The position numbers were made by a program, and so were the translations under genes. A stretch of DNA of 64,000 nt from contig NZ_JANLCJ010000005.1 in the NCBI RefSeq assembly GCF_024979295.1, positions 62,001-126,000 of the forward strand. Direction: 5' to 3'. Positions 62,146 through 64,000 of the stretch are shown here, in pieces. The notes below the pieces were generated by a model. It was not told the DNA's origin, made no database searches, and worked only from the letters and a program-made list of their open reading frames with translations. Source of the DNA: Herbiconiux daphne (GTDB lineage Bacteria; Actinomycetota; Actinomycetes; Actinomycetales; Microbacteriaceae). The number at the start of each line of letters is the position of its first letter. Positions within the stretch are counted from its first letter, which is position 1.

Positions 62146-62673
62146 GTGAAGAAGATCTGGAACTACCTCTGGGAGCGCTTGGTGCGCTACGCGCTCAAGT
62201 TCGGCGTGGTGGGGCTCATCGGTTATTTCATCGACTTCGGCATCTCCAACTTCCTCTGGTCGGGCGCGCTCGGCGACGGATGGTACGAGACCCCGCTGGG
62301 CGGAAAACTCATCTCGGTCACCGTCGCGACGCTCGCCACCTGGTTCGGCAACCGCTACTGGACCTTCCGCGACCACCGCCGCAAGAACTTCGTGCTCGAG
62401 CTGGCCGAGTTCAGCCTCATCGCGGTCATCGGCCTCGGCATCTCGCTGGCCTGCCTCTACGTCTCGCACTACCTGTTCGGCCTCACGTCGCTGTTGGCCG
62501 ACAACATCTCGGGCAACGTCATCGGCCTGGTGCTCGCCACGGCGTTCCGCTTCTTCCTCTACCGCTTCTGGGTGTTCGCGCCCACGCGTGCCGACGGCTA
62601 CACGGCCCTCAAGAACAAAGAGGCCGCGGCGGCCGAGGCGGCTCAGCCCGCGGCGGCCTCGTCCAGCACGTAG
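62146..62673 (+). CDS. GtrA-family membrane protein
   Basis: A 175-residue protein with four hydrophobic segments (about 15-38, 55-75, 83-108, 118-140). KFGVVGLIGYFIDFGI at the front and N-R-Y-W-T-F-R-D-H after helix two are GtrA landmarks. The tail is Ala/Glu-rich. Probable flippase for a polyprenyl-phosphate sugar. GTG start with AGGAAG nine bases upstream. Its 3' end overlaps the convergent transferase gene by 31 bases. Confidence 0.85.
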   Translation: MKKIWNYLWERLVRYALKFGVVGLIGYFIDFGISNFLWSGALGDGWYETPLGGKLISVTVATLATWFGNRYWTFRDHRRKNFVLELAEFSLIAVIGLGISLACLYVSHYLFGLTSLLADNISGNVIGLVLATAFRFFLYRFWVFAPTRADGYTALKNKEAAAAEAAQPAAASSST

Positions 62674-64000
62674 AGCGTCACGTCGTCGAGTTTCTCGACG
62701 GTGAGATCGCCGGCGTGCTCGTCGAGGAACTCGGTGACCGCCGGCGTCGGCGGAAAGCGCAGCGAGTCCTTCGAGATCACGGCCACGACGTCGGGGTCGG
62801 CGGCATCCTTCGTCTCGCGGTCGTCGAGGTATTCGGTGTACTCCCAGTCGGCCATGCCGTCGACGAGGATGTCGCCGTCGTCGACCCCCAGCTCGTCGAG
62901 TGCCGGCAGCACGAGTGCCACGCCCGCGGCCCGCTCGTTCCAGATGGCCACCGAACTGTAGGCGCCCGAGACGACGGCGAGCAGCACGAGGGCACCGCCC
63001 AGCACGCGGGTCGCCACGGTGGCCGCGCGGCCGCGTTTCGCCGCCAGCAGCGCGCCGATGCCGATGCCCGCGAGGGCGCAGAACAGCCAGACCCAGGCGT
63101 AGTAGTAGTGGGTGAGCGCGACCTTCGAGATGCCGAGGTAGAACACGAACAGCAGGGCGACGGCGGCGCCGAGGTAGAGCACCAGGCTCCATCGCCGGGC
63201 CCAGAGCGAGGCGAGGGAGCCGATGGCCAGCACCGCCACGGCCGCGACACCCATGCCGTCGACCATGAACAGCAGGTTGGCCCACCATTGTGGGAACAGC
63301 TGCGGCACGCCCGCCACCACCACGAGGTGGCCCTGGGCGTCGTGGGTGGCCTGGAACTCGACCATGTAGGTCAGGGCGCTCCGGATGCCGAGCGGCAGGT
63401 AGGCCGCGACGAACACCACCGCGAACACGGCGCCGAACACGAGGCCGCCGAGCACGGTGTCACGCCAGCGCCTGCGCAGCGGCATCCGGCGGTCGAGCAG
63501 CGGTAGCAGCAGGAGGGCCGGAACGATCACGACCGACGAGATCTTCGACGTGACCGAGAGGGCCATCAGCACCGCGGACGCCACGAGCCAGACCCACGAT
63601 CTTCTGCGGAACCACAGCCATGCGGCGGCCATGGCGGCGATGGCGAACACCACCATGAACGGCTCGAGCAGGGCGAACCGGTCGATGCGCACCCCGCTCT
63701 GCACCCCGCGCGGCAGCACGAGCCAGAGACCGGCGACGCTCAGGGCGCCCACCCAGCCGATCTCGCGGCGCATCCAGAAGTAGAGGATGAGCGCGCCCAC
63801 GATCACGCACACGCCCACCGCGATTCGGCCGGCGAGGGCGCCCTGGCCGAAGAGCAGCTGAGCCAGGCCGATCAGGTATTTCGCGGTCGGCGGATGCTCG
63901 CGGTTGGCCGAGAAGTCGCCGTGCACGTAGGCCCAGCCGGCGTCGAGGTAGATGGGTTCGTCGGCATTGAAGTTCGCGGCCCCGAGGTTCCAGAACGCGA
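62643..64000 (-). CDS. PMT/GT39-family membrane glycosyltransferase (5' end beyond window)
   Basis: The frame runs to the right edge, so the N-terminus is missing. The first visible residues, F-N-A-D-E-P-I-Y-L-D-A-G-W-A-Y-V-H-G-D-F, then R-E-H-P-P-T-A-K-Y-L-I-G, are the first-loop signature of GT39-like transferases, with the catalytic Asp-Glu. About ten hydrophobic segments follow, then a soluble C-terminus (last 100 residues). It would use a polyprenyl-phosphate sugar outside the membrane, with the convergent GtrA as possible flippase. Confidence 0.82.
   Translation of the reverse strand, partial: AFWNLGAANFNADEPIYLDAGWAYVHGDFSANREHPPTAKYLIGLAQLLFGQGALAGRIAVGVCVIVGALILYFWMRREIGWVGALSVAGLWLVLPRGVQSGVRIDRFALLEPFMVVFAIAAMAAAWLWFRRRSWVWLVASAVLMALSVTSKISSVVIVPALLLLPLLDRRMPLRRRWRDTVLGGLVFGAVFAVVFVAAYLPLGIRSALTYMVEFQATHDAQGHLVVVAGVPQLFPQWWANLLFMVDGMGVAAVAVLAIGSLASLWARRWSLVLYLGAAVALLFVFYLGISKVALTHYYYAWVWLFCALAGIGIGALLAAKRGRAATVATRVLGGALVLLAVVSGAYSSVAIWNERAAGVALVLPALDELGVDDGDILVDGMADWEYTEYLDDRETKDAADPDVVAVISKDSLRFPPTPAVTEFLDEHAGDLTVEKLDDVTLYVLDEAAAG

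Noticed and set aside
11289-62673. A priming phosphoglycosyltransferase (WecA/TagO or WbaP type) or a Wzy polymerase
   Set aside because: No product has the motifs of either family. The initiating enzyme must lie outside the window.
1-64000. tRNA, rRNA, CRISPR arrays, transposases, integrases or phage genes
   Set aside because: None was recognised on either strand. The tandem repeats found are too few and too short-spaced for CRISPR.

Overview
The window is a GC-rich actinobacterial chromosome segment, with about 70% GC, many GTG starts and dense overlapping operons. Gene content and style (split acyl-CoA carboxylase, birA-purK-purE block, CWB2 wall proteins, rhamnose genes) suggest a member of the Microbacteriaceae. 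That placement is inference; there is no rRNA or other marker gene here. Most of the window (about 11.3 kb to the end) is one large locus for making, exporting, decorating and anchoring a rhamnose-containing cell-wall polysaccharide.

Layout. 1-13 kb is mainly housekeeping: the end of an unknown gene, a degenerate histidine-kinase-like membrane protein, acyl-CoA carboxylase epsilon (accE), an MprF-like membrane protein, galE, acyl-CoA carboxylase beta, birA, a PH-domain membrane protein, purK, purE and an LCP-family polysaccharide-to-peptidoglycan ligase. 12.8-16.7 kb (minus) holds a GT4 gene, rmlD, rmlB and an XRE/nucleotidyltransferase pair. 16.8-29.2 kb (plus) holds gtrA, a GT2, a GT-C-like membrane protein, an ArnC/GtrB-like GT2, a WecE-like sugar transaminase, a membrane acyltransferase, a 1370-residue methyltransferase-GT2-GT4 fusion, rmlC and rmlA. 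29.3-33.4 kb encodes two exported CWB2 proteins (a serine protease and a CAP protein). 33.4-44.6 kb (minus) is the assembly and export operon: a GT2-GT4 fusion, Wzm, Wzt, several GTs and an epimerase. 44.7-51.3 kb (plus) has a lipoprotein, a small coiled-coil protein, RgpF, RgpF-WbsX and a large secreted repeat protein. 51.4-62.0 kb (minus) has five polytopic GT-C-like membrane proteins, an epimerase, a GT2 and a UDP-sugar dehydrogenase. The right end has a second gtrA converging on a truncated PMT-family transferase.

How it fits together (inference). RmlABCD make dTDP-L-rhamnose; RmlB also supplies the 4-keto sugar for the WecE-like transaminase, which would give dTDP-4-amino-4,6-dideoxyhexose. 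Cytoplasmic GTs, including three very large multidomain ones, build an undecaprenyl-linked chain exported by Wzm/Wzt. GtrA/GT2/GT-C modules add side groups outside the membrane, and the LCP protein joins the polymer to peptidoglycan. No priming phosphoglycosyltransferase is visible in the window.

A striking regulatory trait is that many genes start exactly six or seven bases after a TANNNT -10 box, the layout of leaderless mRNAs.
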